Source of the DNA: Mesorhizobium loti
GTDB taxonomy: Bacteria > Pseudomonadota > Alphaproteobacteria > Rhizobiales > Rhizobiaceae
DNA length: 64,000 bases
Assembly: GCF_013170705.1 (NCBI RefSeq)
Contig: NZ_CP033334.1
Coordinates: 496,001-560,000, forward strand
Reading direction: 5' to 3'
A model generated the notes under the pieces. The model did not search any database. It was not told the origin of the DNA and saw nothing but the letters and a program-made list of their open reading frames with translations. Below are positions 34,393 through 43,036 of this stretch, piece after piece. The position numbers were made by a program, and so were the translations under genes. Within the stretch, counting starts at the first letter, position 1. Each line of letters starts with the position of its first letter.

Positions 34393-35703
34393 ATGAGCAC
34401 ATTCTCTCCCCGCGAAATCGTTTCGGAACTCGACCGCTTCATCATCGGCCAGAAGGACGCCAAGCGCGCCGTGGCCATCGCCTTGCGCAACCGCTGGCGC
34501 CGCCAGCAGCTGGAAGGCCAGATGCGCGAAGAGGTGATGCCGAAGAACATCCTGATGATCGGACCGACCGGCGTCGGCAAGACCGAGATCTCGCGCCGCC
34601 TGGCGCGTCTGGCCGGTGCGCCTTTCGTCAAGGTCGAGGCAACCAAGTTCACCGAAGTCGGCTATGTCGGCCGTGACGTCGAGCAGATCATCCGCGATCT
34701 CGTCGAGATCGCCATCGGCCTGGTGCGCGAGAAGATGCGCGAGGACGTCAAGGCGCGCGCCCATATCAACGCCGAGGAACGCGTTCTGGAATCGCTGGTC
34801 GGCAAGACGGCGAGCCCGGCGACGCGCGACAGCTTCCGCAAGAAGCTGCGCGACGGCGAACTCGACGACAAAGAGATCGAGATCGAAGTGGCCGATACCG
34901 GCAATGGCGGCATGCCCGGTTTCGAGATCCCCGGCATGCCGGGCGCCAATATCGGCGTGCTCAACATCAACGACATGCTGTCCAAGGCGATGGGCGGCAA
35001 GAAGACCAAGCTGCGCAAGACCACGGTGAAGGAATCCTATGATCTGCTGGTCAGTGACGAGTCCGACAAGCTGCTCGACCAGGACGAGGTGGTGCGCCGG
35101 GCGCTCGATGCCGCGGAAAATGACGGGATCGTCTTCCTCGACGAGATCGACAAGATCGCCGCCAGGTCGGATATTTCGGGCGGGCCTTCGCGCGAAGGCG
35201 TGCAGCGCGACCTGCTGCCGCTGGTCGAAGGCACCACGGTGGCGACCAAATACGGGCCGCTGAAGACGGACCACATCCTGTTCATCGCTTCAGGCGCCTT
35301 CCACGTCTCGAAGCCGTCAGACCTGTTGCCGGAATTGCAGGGCCGCCTGCCGATCCGCGTCGAGCTGCGCGCGCTGGAGAAGGAGGATTTCGTCCGCATC
35401 CTGACCGAGACGGAAGCGAGCCTGATCAAGCAGTATATCGCGCTGATGAAGACGGAGGGCGTCGACCTGACCTTCACCGACGACGCCATCGATTCACTCG
35501 CCGGCATCGCCGTCGATCTCAACGCCAGCGTCGAGAATATCGGCGCCAGGCGGCTGCAGACGGTGATGGAACGGGTGCTGGACGAGATCTCCTACGACGC
35601 GCCCGACCGCAACGGCACGAGCGTCACCATCGACGCCGCCTATGTGGAAAAGCATGTCGGCGATCTGTCCAGAAACACAGATTTGTCGCGATTCATCCTG
35701 TAA
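34393..35703 (+). CDS. hslU: HslU ATPase subunit of the HslUV protease
   Basis: A 436-residue AAA+ unfoldase. The start is ATG 34393 (an in-frame GTG at 34378 is too close to the DUF2585 stop). Walker A is [17 protein letters not shown] near residue 60, the intermediate I-domain spans about 110-240, Walker B is [13 protein letters not shown] near 255, and the C-terminus ends LSRFIL, which docks into HslV. It recognises and unfolds substrates for HslV, encoded three genes upstream. Confidence 0.97.
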   Translation: MSTFSPREIVSELDRFIIGQKDAKRAVAIALRNRWRRQQLEGQMREEVMPKNILMIGPTGVGKTEISRRLARLAGAPFVKVEATKFTEVGYVGRDVEQIIRDLVEIAIGLVREKMREDVKARAHINAEERVLESLVGKTASPATRDSFRKKLRDGELDDKEIEIEVADTGNGGMPGFEIPGMPGANIGVLNINDMLSKAMGGKKTKLRKTTVKESYDLLVSDESDKLLDQDEVVRRALDAAENDGIVFLDEIDKIAARSDISGGPSREGVQRDLLPLVEGTTVATKYGPLKTDHILFIASGAFHVSKPSDLLPELQGRLPIRVELRALEKEDFVRILTETEASLIKQYIALMKTEGVDLTFTDDAIDSLAGIAVDLNASVENIGARRLQTVMERVLDEISYDAPDRNGTSVTIDAAYVEKHVGDLSRNTDLSRFIL

Positions 35704-35762
35704 CGACAGCTCTGGAGGTTCCGGCGCCGGATCAGGCAACACCGTTCCGGCGGAAATCATGT

Positions 35763-35788
35763 GTGGCCAGATGGTACCATCTGGCCAC
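35763..35788. terminator. Perfect 26-base palindrome downstream of hslU
   Basis: The arms GTGGCCAGATGGT and ACCATCTGGCCAC meet with no spacer, about 60 bases after the hslU stop, followed by CCTTTCG. It may be a terminator (a cruciform or stem with a tight turn) or a dimeric-protein binding site. No long T tract is seen. Confidence 0.5.
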
Positions 35789-35874
35789 CTTTCGTCTTGC
35801 CGGCGAAAAGCGCGCTCTCGACTCAGCCCGGAGCATTACCCTAGTTTGCGCGGCATACCTGAAGGCGGCGGCGC

Positions 35875-36834
35875 ATGAAAAAATTCATTCTGGTCATTCT
35901 CGGCTTGACGCTGGCGGCGACGCTTTTCGTCGCTGATGCGGCGACATTGGTGCCGCCGGGAAACCGCAATGCCGAGCAGCCCGACATTCCCGGCGCATCG
36001 AGCCGGCGCACCCAGGCGACCAACACCACCTTCCAGGCGAAATACCGCAAGGTCTACGCCCTGCTGCAGAATGACGCCGATCTGCGCGCCAAGATCAAGA
36101 AGGCCGCTTCCGCCTACGGCATTGATCCCTTGCACATCGTCGGCGCCATCGTCGGCGAGCACACCTACAATGTCGACGCCTATGACCGGCTGCAGACCTA
36201 CTACGTCAAGGCGATCTCCTATCTCTCCAGCAAACTGTCCTTCGCCTATGACGGCGAGGACGTCACCGATTTCGTGCAGCGGCCGGAGTTCAAGAAATGC
36301 GCCGCAATGTCGGACAGCTACGACCTTTGGGAATGCCGCGAACAAGTCTGGAACCATTCGTTTCGCGGCAAAACGGTCGGCGGGACAAGCTTTCCCGATG
36401 ACCGCTTCGGCGCCACCTTCTTCCAGCCCTACTATGCCGGCCAGACCTTCGGCCTTGGCCAGCTCAACCCCTTGACGGCGCTGCAGATGAGCGATCTCGT
36501 GCACAAGGTCTCCGGCTTGCCGAGGCTCGATGTCGGCGACCCCAATTCGGTCTACAAAACCATCATGGATCCCGACCTGACGCTGCCCTACGTCGCCGCG
36601 ACGATCAGGAAATCGATCGATGCCTACAAGAGCATCGCCGGCTTCGACATTTCGGGAAATCCGGGGCTGACCGCCACGCTCTACAATGTCGGCAATCCGG
36701 AGCAGCGTGCCTATGCGCTGAAGGCGGAGAACGACAAGCGTCGCGCCGCCGGCGAACAGGTGAAGCTGCCGGAGGAGAATTATTACGGCTGGCTGGTCAA
36801 CGACAAATTGTCGGAACTGAAGGCGCTGTTTTAG
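35875..36834 (+). CDS. DUF1402 family secreted protein
   Basis: A 319-residue protein. The signal peptide is residues 1-22 (FILVILGLTLAATLFVADA). The mature part shows AYGIDPLHIVGAIVGEHTYNVDAYDRLQ and QTFGLGQLNPLTALQM, which resemble a lytic-transglycosylase-like fold: a Glu in VGEHTYN and a GLGQLNP motif in place of the usual GLMQI. This is the DUF1402 pattern of rhizobia. A periplasmic peptidoglycan-related role is inference. The ATG at 35875 starts within a GGCGGCGGCGC run with no strong ribosome binding site. Confidence 0.85.
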   Translation: MKKFILVILGLTLAATLFVADAATLVPPGNRNAEQPDIPGASSRRTQATNTTFQAKYRKVYALLQNDADLRAKIKKAASAYGIDPLHIVGAIVGEHTYNVDAYDRLQTYYVKAISYLSSKLSFAYDGEDVTDFVQRPEFKKCAAMSDSYDLWECREQVWNHSFRGKTVGGTSFPDDRFGATFFQPYYAGQTFGLGQLNPLTALQMSDLVHKVSGLPRLDVGDPNSVYKTIMDPDLTLPYVAATIRKSIDAYKSIAGFDISGNPGLTATLYNVGNPEQRAYALKAENDKRRAAGEQVKLPEENYYGWLVNDKLSELKALF

Positions 36835-37253
36835 ACGCGTCGAGGGGACGGAGCGCATCGGAGTTGAATTCGCCGACGCCAGTGCCGCCCCTCATTGCCC
36901 TGCCGGGCACCGGCGTGACTGATCGGCGCGAGGCTTGATTGCCACGTGGTTCCCCCAATCCGTCGCTGCTTCGCAGCGCCACCTTTCCCCCTCCGGAGGG
37001 AAAGGAAGGGAGCTTTGCTGGAGGAGCGTTGCTGGCAAAAAGCTTGGCGCCTTTCCTCTACCCCGTCGATCGGGGGGTCCGAAGGACGGGCGAGACCCGT
37101 GGCTCGCCCCGGCTAGGTGGCTCGGCGAAGCCGAGACGGAGTGGGGGTCGACCAGCGCGGCATAAGACAATGCATGCAGTAGCGCTTTGCGGGGAGAAGA
37201 TGCCGGCAGGCAGATGAGGGGCAGCGCAGACCTCTATAGTTGGCGCGACGGCC
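36835..37253. repeat. 419-base intergenic mosaic of rhizobial repeats
   Basis: No gene is seen. Short hairpin-forming blocks include TTTCCCCCTCCGGAGGGAAAGG near 36987 and GGCGAGACCCGTGGCTCGCC near 37089, with GTGGGGGTCG nearby. At 37190-37230 is a GGGGAGAAGATGCCGGCAGG segment shared with 58493-58556. Open frames here are incidental. Confidence 0.6.
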
Positions 37254-38483
37254 TCAAGCCGCCAGCAAAGACTTCAGCTTCACGGCCTGCGATCCCAGCG
37301 CCTCCGGCGCCGGCCTGGCCTGCTTGCCGATCAGCATTTCGGCCAGCCTGATGTCACGGGCGACCGCGTTGCCGGGACCGATGCCGCTGGCCGCCACCAG
37401 CCTGCCGTCCTCGGCCAGGTGGAAGAGGATGAAGGCGCCGTCGCCGAGATCGCGCCGCACGGTGCCGCGGCCTTCGTCGGCAAGGCCGGATATCTGCAGG
37501 GTGAGCCCATACTGATCCGACCAGAACCACGGCACCGCCACATGCGCCTCGCCGGCACCAAGCATGTTCCTGGCGGCAAGCGCGCCCTGTTCCTGCGCAT
37601 TGCGCCAGGCCTCCAGCCGCACGCGGCGGCCGCCATAGACGGCAAGCGGGAACGAACAGCAGTCGCCGGCGGCAAAGATATCGGGATCGCTGCTGCGCAG
37701 CTCGGCATCGACCGCGATGCCGTTTTCAATGGCCAGCCCGGCCTCGGCCGCGAGCCCGGTCGCCGGCACGGCGCCGATGCCGATGATGGCGAGATCGGCT
37801 GTGATCTCGCGTCCGCCGGCAAGCGCGATACGCACTTGTTCCCCGTCGTCGGCAATGGACGCAATGCCTTCACCGCACAGGATATCGACGCCTTCGGCGA
37901 CATGCGCCGCATGGATAATTTCGGCGATCTCGGCCGGGACGCCGCGCATCAGGATGCGCGGCTGGGCCTCGATGACAGTGACCGCAGCGGCGAGCTTGCG
38001 GGCCGCGGCGGCGAGTTCGAGGCCGATGAAGCCGCCGCCGATGACGGCGATGCGGTTGTCCGCGCGGAGGTGGGCGCGAATGGCCAGCGCATCGGCGAAT
38101 GTCCTGAGATAAACGCAGCGCTTGCCGAGGCCAGGCATCTGCAGTCTGCGCGGGGTCGAGCCGGTGGCCAGCAGCAACTTGTCGTAGGGCAGGACCGAAC
38201 CGTCCGACAGGCGCACCGTATGGGCGGCGCGATCGATCGCCACGGCCCTGACGGAACGGATATGCCGGATCGATTTCTCGGCCAGGATCGCGTCGCTGGC
38301 GATCGCCTTGATTTCCGGCACGTCGCTGGCCATCGCGTCCTTGGACAAAGGCGGACGTTCGTAGGGCAGATGCGGCTCGTCGCCGACCAGCGTCACCGGC
38401 CCGCCATAGCCAAGATCGCGCAGCGCAAGAGCCGCCCGCCCGCCGCATTCGCCGGCCCCGATGATGACCATTGCGCGCGCCAT
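37254..38483 (-). CDS. mocF: NAD(P)H:ferredoxin reductase, MocF-like
   Basis: A 409-residue FAD/NAD oxidoreductase of the rubredoxin/ferredoxin reductase type from ATG 38483. FAD motif: VIIGAGECGGRAALALR. Then PYERPPLSK, the NAD motif VIGGGFIGLELAAAARKL, and DIFAAGDCCSFPL near residue 290. A 44-codon extension upstream of 38483 overlaps the ferredoxin gene and is not real. It starts 5 bases after the Rieske ferredoxin gene and would pass electrons from NAD(P)H to it. Assignment to rhizopine demethylation rests on neighbours. Confidence 0.85.
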   Translation of the reverse strand: MARAMVIIGAGECGGRAALALRDLGYGGPVTLVGDEPHLPYERPPLSKDAMASDVPEIKAIASDAILAEKSIRHIRSVRAVAIDRAAHTVRLSDGSVLPYDKLLLATGSTPRRLQMPGLGKRCVYLRTFADALAIRAHLRADNRIAVIGGGFIGLELAAAARKLAAAVTVIEAQPRILMRGVPAEIAEIIHAAHVAEGVDILCGEGIASIADDGEQVRIALAGGREITADLAIIGIGAVPATGLAAEAGLAIENGIAVDAELRSSDPDIFAAGDCCSFPLAVYGGRRVRLEAWRNAQEQGALAARNMLGAGEAHVAVPWFWSDQYGLTLQISGLADEGRGTVRRDLGDGAFILFHLAEDGRLVAASGIGPGNAVARDIRLAEMLIGKQARPAPEALGSQAVKLKSLLAA

Positions 38484-38488
38484 CTCCG

Positions 38489-38803
38489 TCACCCGATCTG
38501 CACGAGGACTTTGCCGCCCTCGACCTTGACCGGATAGGTCCTGAGGCTGACGCAGACCGGCGCGCCCCTGGCCGCGCCGGTCTTGTAGTTGAAGCGGCCA
38601 TTGTGTTTGGGGCATTCGATGATGTCGTCCATCACCAGGCCGTCGGCAAGATGCACCTTCTCATGCGTGCAGAGCCCGTCCGTGGCGAAGTATTCGTCGT
38701 CGGGACTGCGATAGATGGCGAAGGTGCGCCCGCCATGATCGAAGCGCATTACGTCCTCTTCATCGATGTCATCGGCAGCACACGCCTCGACCCAGTCGCT
38801 CAT
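38489..38803 (-). CDS. mocE: Rieske [2Fe-2S] ferredoxin, MocE-like
   Basis: A 104-residue one-domain Rieske protein. The cluster ligands are CTHEKVHL (C-x-H) near residue 46 and CPKHNGRF (C-x-x-H) near residue 64, the bacterial oxygenase-ferredoxin pattern. It would shuttle electrons from the downstream-encoded reductase to the membrane oxygenase encoded upstream. The family includes MocE of rhizopine catabolism; other three-component oxygenase ferredoxins are alternatives. Confidence 0.88.
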   Translation of the reverse strand: MSDWVEACAADDIDEEDVMRFDHGGRTFAIYRSPDDEYFATDGLCTHEKVHLADGLVMDDIIECPKHNGRFNYKTGAARGAPVCVSLRTYPVKVEGGKVLVQIG

Positions 38804-38818
38804 TCAGTCCTCCGCAAA

Positions 38819-38900
38819 AGCAATTCCAGGAAAGGTGCGCAACGGTTTCCCGGGAAAGCGCTTGGCGCTTTCCCCCAGGGAATTGCGTTGAAACAAAGAG
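38819..38900. repeat. Palindromic repeat family C, copy 1 (between mocE- and mocD-like genes)
   Basis: About 80 bases beginning AGCAATTCCAGGAAA and containing CAACGGTTT, a GGAAAGCGC/GCGCTTTCC hairpin and AATTGCGTTGAAACAA. It aligns with the element at 59987-60084, which is inserted in another repeat. It occupies the gap between two genes of one operon. Confidence 0.75.
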
Positions 38901-38919
38901 TGCAGATCGGATGCCACGA

Positions 38920-40011
38920 TCATTCCGCCGCGGCGGCGACGGCATCGCCATGGAATTCCTCGCGGTACGGCCTGGCGGTCGGCGGCAGTTCGCGCTTAAG
39001 GACGTAATCCTCGTTGCGCAGCTGGCGCAGGAAGACCGGGATCATCTCGCGGTAGCCGGCCAGGATGGATGGCGTCGGCGCCGGCAGATCATGCTTGATC
39101 AGCGCATGCAGCTTGGGTAGCGCGTGGTACGGCACCATCGGGAACATGTGATGCTCCACATGATAGTTCATGTTCCAGTAGATGAAGCGGCTGATCGGGT
39201 TCATGTAGACGGTACGGCTGTTGAGCCGGTGGTCGATGACATTGTCGGCGAGGCCGCCATGCTGCAGCAGGCCGACCATGACGTGGTGCCAGGCGCCATA
39301 GAGCCTGGGCAGGCCGACCAGCATCAAGGGCAGGAACGATCCGGTGTAGAGCGCCAGCGCCATGGTCGCGGCATAGATCGCGGTCCAGATGCGGGCAACA
39401 CGGATCGCCTTGCCCTGCTCCTGCTCGGGAATGAAGGTTTTTTCCGCCGCGCTGATGTTGCCGGCGGCGTTGCGCAGCATGTCCGACATCGCATGCCAGG
39501 CATCGAGCACGCCGACAAAGCCAAGGACGGCGCGCACCAGGTCGGGCGGCCGCATGACAGAGATTTCCGGGTCCCGGCCGACGATGACGGTGTCTGTGTG
39601 GTGGCGCGTGTGGCTCCAGCGCCAGGTCACCGGGTTGCGCATGATCATGAAGCAGGCGATCTGATAGATCGCATCATTCATCCACTGCGTCCGGAAGGCC
39701 GTGCCGTGGCCGCATTCATGCCAGCGTGAATCGGTGGACGAGCCGTAGAGAACGCCATAGACGAAGAAGAACGGTACGCACCACCAGGTGCCCCAGAACC
39801 AGGCGCCGCCGGCGCCGCTGACGATGAGGGCGGCCAGCCAGATCGCGGTGTCGCGGATCGCCGGCCCGTCGGAGCGCTGCATCAGCTCCTTCATCTGCTT
39901 GCGGGACACGTCGGTGTGATACCACTCGGCGGCCGACAGGCCGTTCTCCACGGCGAGCTTGGCGTCGCGGCCGATCAGGCTGTAGTCACGCCGGGACGGC
40001 GCTGTCGTCAT
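38920..40011 (-). CDS. mocD: Membrane fatty-acid-desaturase-type oxygenase, MocD-like
   Basis: A 363-residue integral-membrane di-iron enzyme from ATG 40011 (GGGAGG upstream). The three His boxes are HECGH (in WHECGHGTAF), HTRHH (WRWSHTRHHTDT) and HVEHH (MNYHVEHHMFP), the layout of desaturases, alkane hydroxylases and MocD. With MocE and MocF relatives downstream it forms a complete three-component system. MocDEF is known to demethylate 3-O-methyl-scyllo-inosamine; hydroxylation or desaturation of a lipid is the alternative. It is divergent from a LacI-type regulator. Confidence 0.8.
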   Translation of the reverse strand: MTTAPSRRDYSLIGRDAKLAVENGLSAAEWYHTDVSRKQMKELMQRSDGPAIRDTAIWLAALIVSGAGGAWFWGTWWCVPFFFVYGVLYGSSTDSRWHECGHGTAFRTQWMNDAIYQIACFMIMRNPVTWRWSHTRHHTDTVIVGRDPEISVMRPPDLVRAVLGFVGVLDAWHAMSDMLRNAAGNISAAEKTFIPEQEQGKAIRVARIWTAIYAATMALALYTGSFLPLMLVGLPRLYGAWHHVMVGLLQHGGLADNVIDHRLNSRTVYMNPISRFIYWNMNYHVEHHMFPMVPYHALPKLHALIKHDLPAPTPSILAGYREMIPVFLRQLRNEDYVLKRELPPTARPYREEFHGDAVAAAAE

Positions 40012-40091
40012 GGTTGCCTCCCTCGGCAGGGCATCCGCCCAGGCGAATGCCGCTTGCCCATTGGCCTCGAACCTAAAAATACCGCCGAGCC

Positions 40092-40140
40092 ATGATAGAC
40101 TCAATATCACAAAGATAGTTTCTATCATTTCCTATCAGAA
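40092..40140. promoter_or_regulatory. Candidate LacI-type operator region between mocD-like gene and regulator
   Basis: This AT-rich stretch contains GATAG-TTT-CTATC (40114-40126), a perfect inverted repeat, flanked by TGATAGA near 40093 and CCTATCAGA near 40131 as further half-sites. It lies in the 166-base divergent gap, so one repressor could control both directions. The match to a particular regulator is inferred from position only. Confidence 0.5.
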
Positions 40141-40177
40141 TGATGTATCCATGTGTTGGGACTCGAACGAGGCGATC

Positions 40178-41209
40178 ATGGCGAAACGGCCGACCATCAC
40201 CGATCTGGCGCGCATTTCCGGCGTCAGCGTTGCCACGGTGGACCGGGTGCTCAACAACCGCCTGCCGGTGCGCGAGGAAACCGCCCGCCGCGTCTACGAG
40301 ACGGCGACCGAGATCGGCTATCACGCCGCCGGCCTGATCAAGCAGCGGATGCGCCATGAGCTGCCGGAGTACCGGCTCGGCTTCCTGCTGTTGCGAGGCA
40401 ATGACGTGTTCTATTCGGAGTTCGCGCGGCAGCTCGAGCTCGCGGTGTCGCAATCACAGCGCTTCCGCGGCGTCGCGATCATCGATTTCGCCAGTTCGCT
40501 GACGCCGGACGAAATCGTCGAACGCACGCGCAAGCTGGCGGCCAAATGCAGGGCCGTCGCGCTGGTCGGGCCGGATCACCCGACGCTGACGGTCGTCGTC
40601 GAGGAGATGAAGGCCCAGGGGTTGCCGGTGTTTTCGTTGCTGTCCGATTTCGCGGCCGGCATTCGCGAGGGTTATGTCGGCCTCGACAACCGCAAGGTCG
40701 GCCGCACGGCGGCCTGGATGATCTCGAAAGCGGCGAAACGGCCGGGCAAGGTCGCGCTGTTCGTCGGCAGCCACCGCTTCCACGGGCATGAGCTGCGCGA
40801 GATCGGCTTCCGCTCCTTCTTCCGCGAACAGGCGCCGGACTTCACCTTGCTTGAAACGCTGGTCAATCTCGAGGCCAACCAGATCACGCAGGATACGCTG
40901 CTCGATGTTCTCGCCCGCCATCCCGATCTGGTCGGCTGCTATGTCGCCGGCGGCGGCATGGAAGGCGCGGTCGCGGCACTGAGGCAAGCCAGGCCGGCGG
41001 AGATGCCGGCGGTGATCTGCAACGAGATCACCGCGGTCTCACGTTCGGCCCTGGCCGACGGCATCCTGACGATGGTGATCTCGACACCGCTGGCCGCACT
41101 TTGCCGCGAGCTCATGGACCTGATGGCGCATGCCATCGAGACCGGCGCCGCGAACGCACCGGGGCAGACCTTCCTGCCGTTCGAAATCTACCTGCCCGAG
41201 AATATCTAG
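40178..41209 (+). CDS. LacI family transcriptional regulator
   Basis: A 343-residue repressor-type protein. The N-terminal helix-turn-helix and hinge read TITDLARISGVSVATVDRVLNNRLPVREETARRV (residues 3-37). The rest is a periplasmic-binding-like sensor (LGFLLLRGNDVFYSEFARQL and GYVGLDNRKVGRTAAWM). ATG 40178 has ACGAGG upstream; an in-frame ATG at 40151 is possible. It is divergent from the mocDEF-like operon and probably responds to a sugar-like or inositol-like ligand. Confidence 0.85.
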   Translation: MAKRPTITDLARISGVSVATVDRVLNNRLPVREETARRVYETATEIGYHAAGLIKQRMRHELPEYRLGFLLLRGNDVFYSEFARQLELAVSQSQRFRGVAIIDFASSLTPDEIVERTRKLAAKCRAVALVGPDHPTLTVVVEEMKAQGLPVFSLLSDFAAGIREGYVGLDNRKVGRTAAWMISKAAKRPGKVALFVGSHRFHGHELREIGFRSFFREQAPDFTLLETLVNLEANQITQDTLLDVLARHPDLVGCYVAGGGMEGAVAALRQARPAEMPAVICNEITAVSRSALADGILTMVISTPLAALCRELMDLMAHAIETGAANAPGQTFLPFEIYLPENI

Positions 41210-41278
41210 CGATGCATCGCGCTTCCAGGCATGGCCGGCCGAGTTGACGCAGAATCCGGTCGCCAATATAGACCGCTA

Positions 41279-42073
41279 ATGGGTGAGGACAGGTTTGGGT
41301 ACATCGCCTTTGGCAAGGATGCTCTCTATGCTCGTGGAGCGCTTTTCAGCGCCCTTCGGCTGTTGCACTACACGCCAGGAGCCAGAATTTCAGTCCTGAC
41401 GGACCGGCCAGGCGTTTTCGACGGCTATCCGATCGAAGCGATCGAGCTTACCGCCAAGGAAATGACCGAGATGTCTTTCGGCGATCGGTACCTGTTTGGC
41501 ATCAAGGCCGCCGGCATCATTGAGCTGTTGCGGCGTTGCGATCGCCTGTTTTTCATGGATACCGACATCTACCCCGTCGGCAATGTATCGAGATGCTTCG
41601 GAAAAATCTCCGCCTCGCACTCGATCATGAGAAAATGCGAAGGCACACCAAAGGCCGCCGCCTACCGGGCAATCGCGGATAAGGGATTCTTGCTTGGCGA
41701 CCAGCGGCTGTCGGGACGTGAGCCGATGTGGAATAGCGGCGTCGTGGGTGTCCACAATTCCAATCTCCCGGCGTTGGCTGACGCTTACCAGGCCATCGAG
41801 CAAATGATCGGCGTGGTCAGAGCGCACACGGCCGAACAGTTCTGCATTGGTGTGGCGTTATCGCAGCACGGCCGCTCCATAAGCGGACATTGGCTGCCCC
41901 TGCGGAACTATAACACCAGGGGCCGAAAGCTATTTGCCAGGCAGCGCATCGAAGCCTTTTTCGAGCGCGCCAATCAGCTGACCTTAAGTCAACAGATCGA
42001 GTCTGCGGCGAAATACCGGATATCGCGGGCTCCGCTCGACTTGTTGATGCAGAGGGACATCTGGCACTTCTAG
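41279..42073 (+). CDS. Glycosyltransferase-like protein with DxD motif
   Basis: A 264-residue protein. The N-terminal FGYIAFGKDALYARGALFSALRLL, ISVLTDRP and especially RLFFMDTDIYPVG (DxD for metal and nucleotide sugar) match a GT-A fold, and NSGVVGVHN is like the acceptor loop of such enzymes. ATG 41279 is chosen because homology-like sequence starts there; the frame extends to an ATG at 41231. Neither has a convincing ribosome binding site. Base composition is lower in GC than its neighbours, and with the next gene it forms a patch unrelated to the surrounding catabolic genes. Confidence 0.65.
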   Translation: MGEDRFGYIAFGKDALYARGALFSALRLLHYTPGARISVLTDRPGVFDGYPIEAIELTAKEMTEMSFGDRYLFGIKAAGIIELLRRCDRLFFMDTDIYPVGNVSRCFGKISASHSIMRKCEGTPKAAAYRAIADKGFLLGDQRLSGREPMWNSGVVGVHNSNLPALADAYQAIEQMIGVVRAHTAEQFCIGVALSQHGRSISGHWLPLRNYNTRGRKLFARQRIEAFFERANQLTLSQQIESAAKYRISRAPLDLLMQRDIWHF

Positions 42074-42190
42074 GCCGCGCCCATCACAGGCATCGCGATA
42101 CCGCGGACGGCGGCAGCACCCCAAGGGAAGAGGCCGCCGCGGCCCTCGGCAAAGCACCCACCGCCTAACTGGTTGGATGGCGATCGTTCG

Positions 42191-43036
42191 CTATGGCAGA
42201 AAGAGAATATCGTTGGTCCCGCCGGGCAAGTTGCGAATGTCCACATCCCTTTCGGACTTTCCGCTGAAGACGACACAACGTCCATAATATTGGGCCAAAT
42301 CCGCCGCCATTTCACTTGCTTCCGACGGCTCATACCGAGATGGCACATATTCCATCAGGATTGGAACTCGGCGTTCCAGCAAGTCCCTCATGGATCTCAG
42401 GGCCGCAGGCTCGGCGCCCTCAATGTCCATCCAGACGAGGCCAATATCGTCAGGATTGACGTCGACCTCACGCAGGATTTCATCCACGCGCCGAAGAGGC
42501 ACTTGGACAGATCGAGCACCCTCCCCAGGCCTGATAACACCGCCTGCCCCACAATTTTTTTCGTCAAAGTAAAAGTCGACGACGCCATTGTGGTCACCCA
42601 CCGCGCACTCAATAACGGTTGTTCCATCCATCAGCCCATTGAGAGACAGATTTTGCTTCAATAGCTGAATATTGTCGGGCGCAGGCTCGATGCAAACCAG
42701 TCGGTCGAACCGGCCGCTACGTGTCAAGTAGACGCTATGTGTACCGATATTGGCGCCAACCTCTAAAAGTGTTCTCCCGCCGGTCTGCCCAATGATCTCC
42801 AGCACTCTGTCCGCTAGATCGCGTTGGTAATGGCCGTCCTTGAACAAGCTTCTCCCTATGTACTCATGTGGCGAGAAGGTAAGGCGATGATCCGCGAACT
42901 GTCTGGTGACGAGGACAATATCTTCGTTAATGGTCAGCAGGCTGAAGTAGCGGAACCGGTCGAAGGTTCGAAGTCCGGCAAACATCCTATCGCGTGAACG
43001 CTGAAGCACTCTGTCAATTGGCCGAAATAATCTCAT
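42191..43036 (-). CDS. FkbM family methyltransferase
   Basis: A 281-residue SAM-dependent methyltransferase. Motif I is LLEVGANIGTHSVYL near residue 90, followed by LVCIEPAPDNIQLL (acidic residue for the ribose), and GLVWMDIEGAEPAAL near residue 200, the FkbM signature. Substrates in the family are often sugar or polyketide hydroxyls. It is convergent with the glycosyltransferase-like gene and also lower in GC, so a role in decorating a surface glycan is possible. No motif ties it to inositol or rhizopine. Confidence 0.85.
   Translation of the reverse strand: MRLFRPIDRVLQRSRDRMFAGLRTFDRFRYFSLLTINEDIVLVTRQFADHRLTFSPHEYIGRSLFKDGHYQRDLADRVLEIIGQTGGRTLLEVGANIGTHSVYLTRSGRFDRLVCIEPAPDNIQLLKQNLSLNGLMDGTTVIECAVGDHNGVVDFYFDEKNCGAGGVIRPGEGARSVQVPLRRVDEILREVDVNPDDIGLVWMDIEGAEPAALRSMRDLLERRVPILMEYVPSRYEPSEASEMAADLAQYYGRCVVFSGKSERDVDIRNLPGGTNDILFLP

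Noticed and set aside
36940..37230. Repetitive blocks as a possible CRISPR array
   Set aside because: The repeats are not evenly spaced, have no unique spacers between identical units and have no cas genes nearby; they are intergenic hairpin mosaics.
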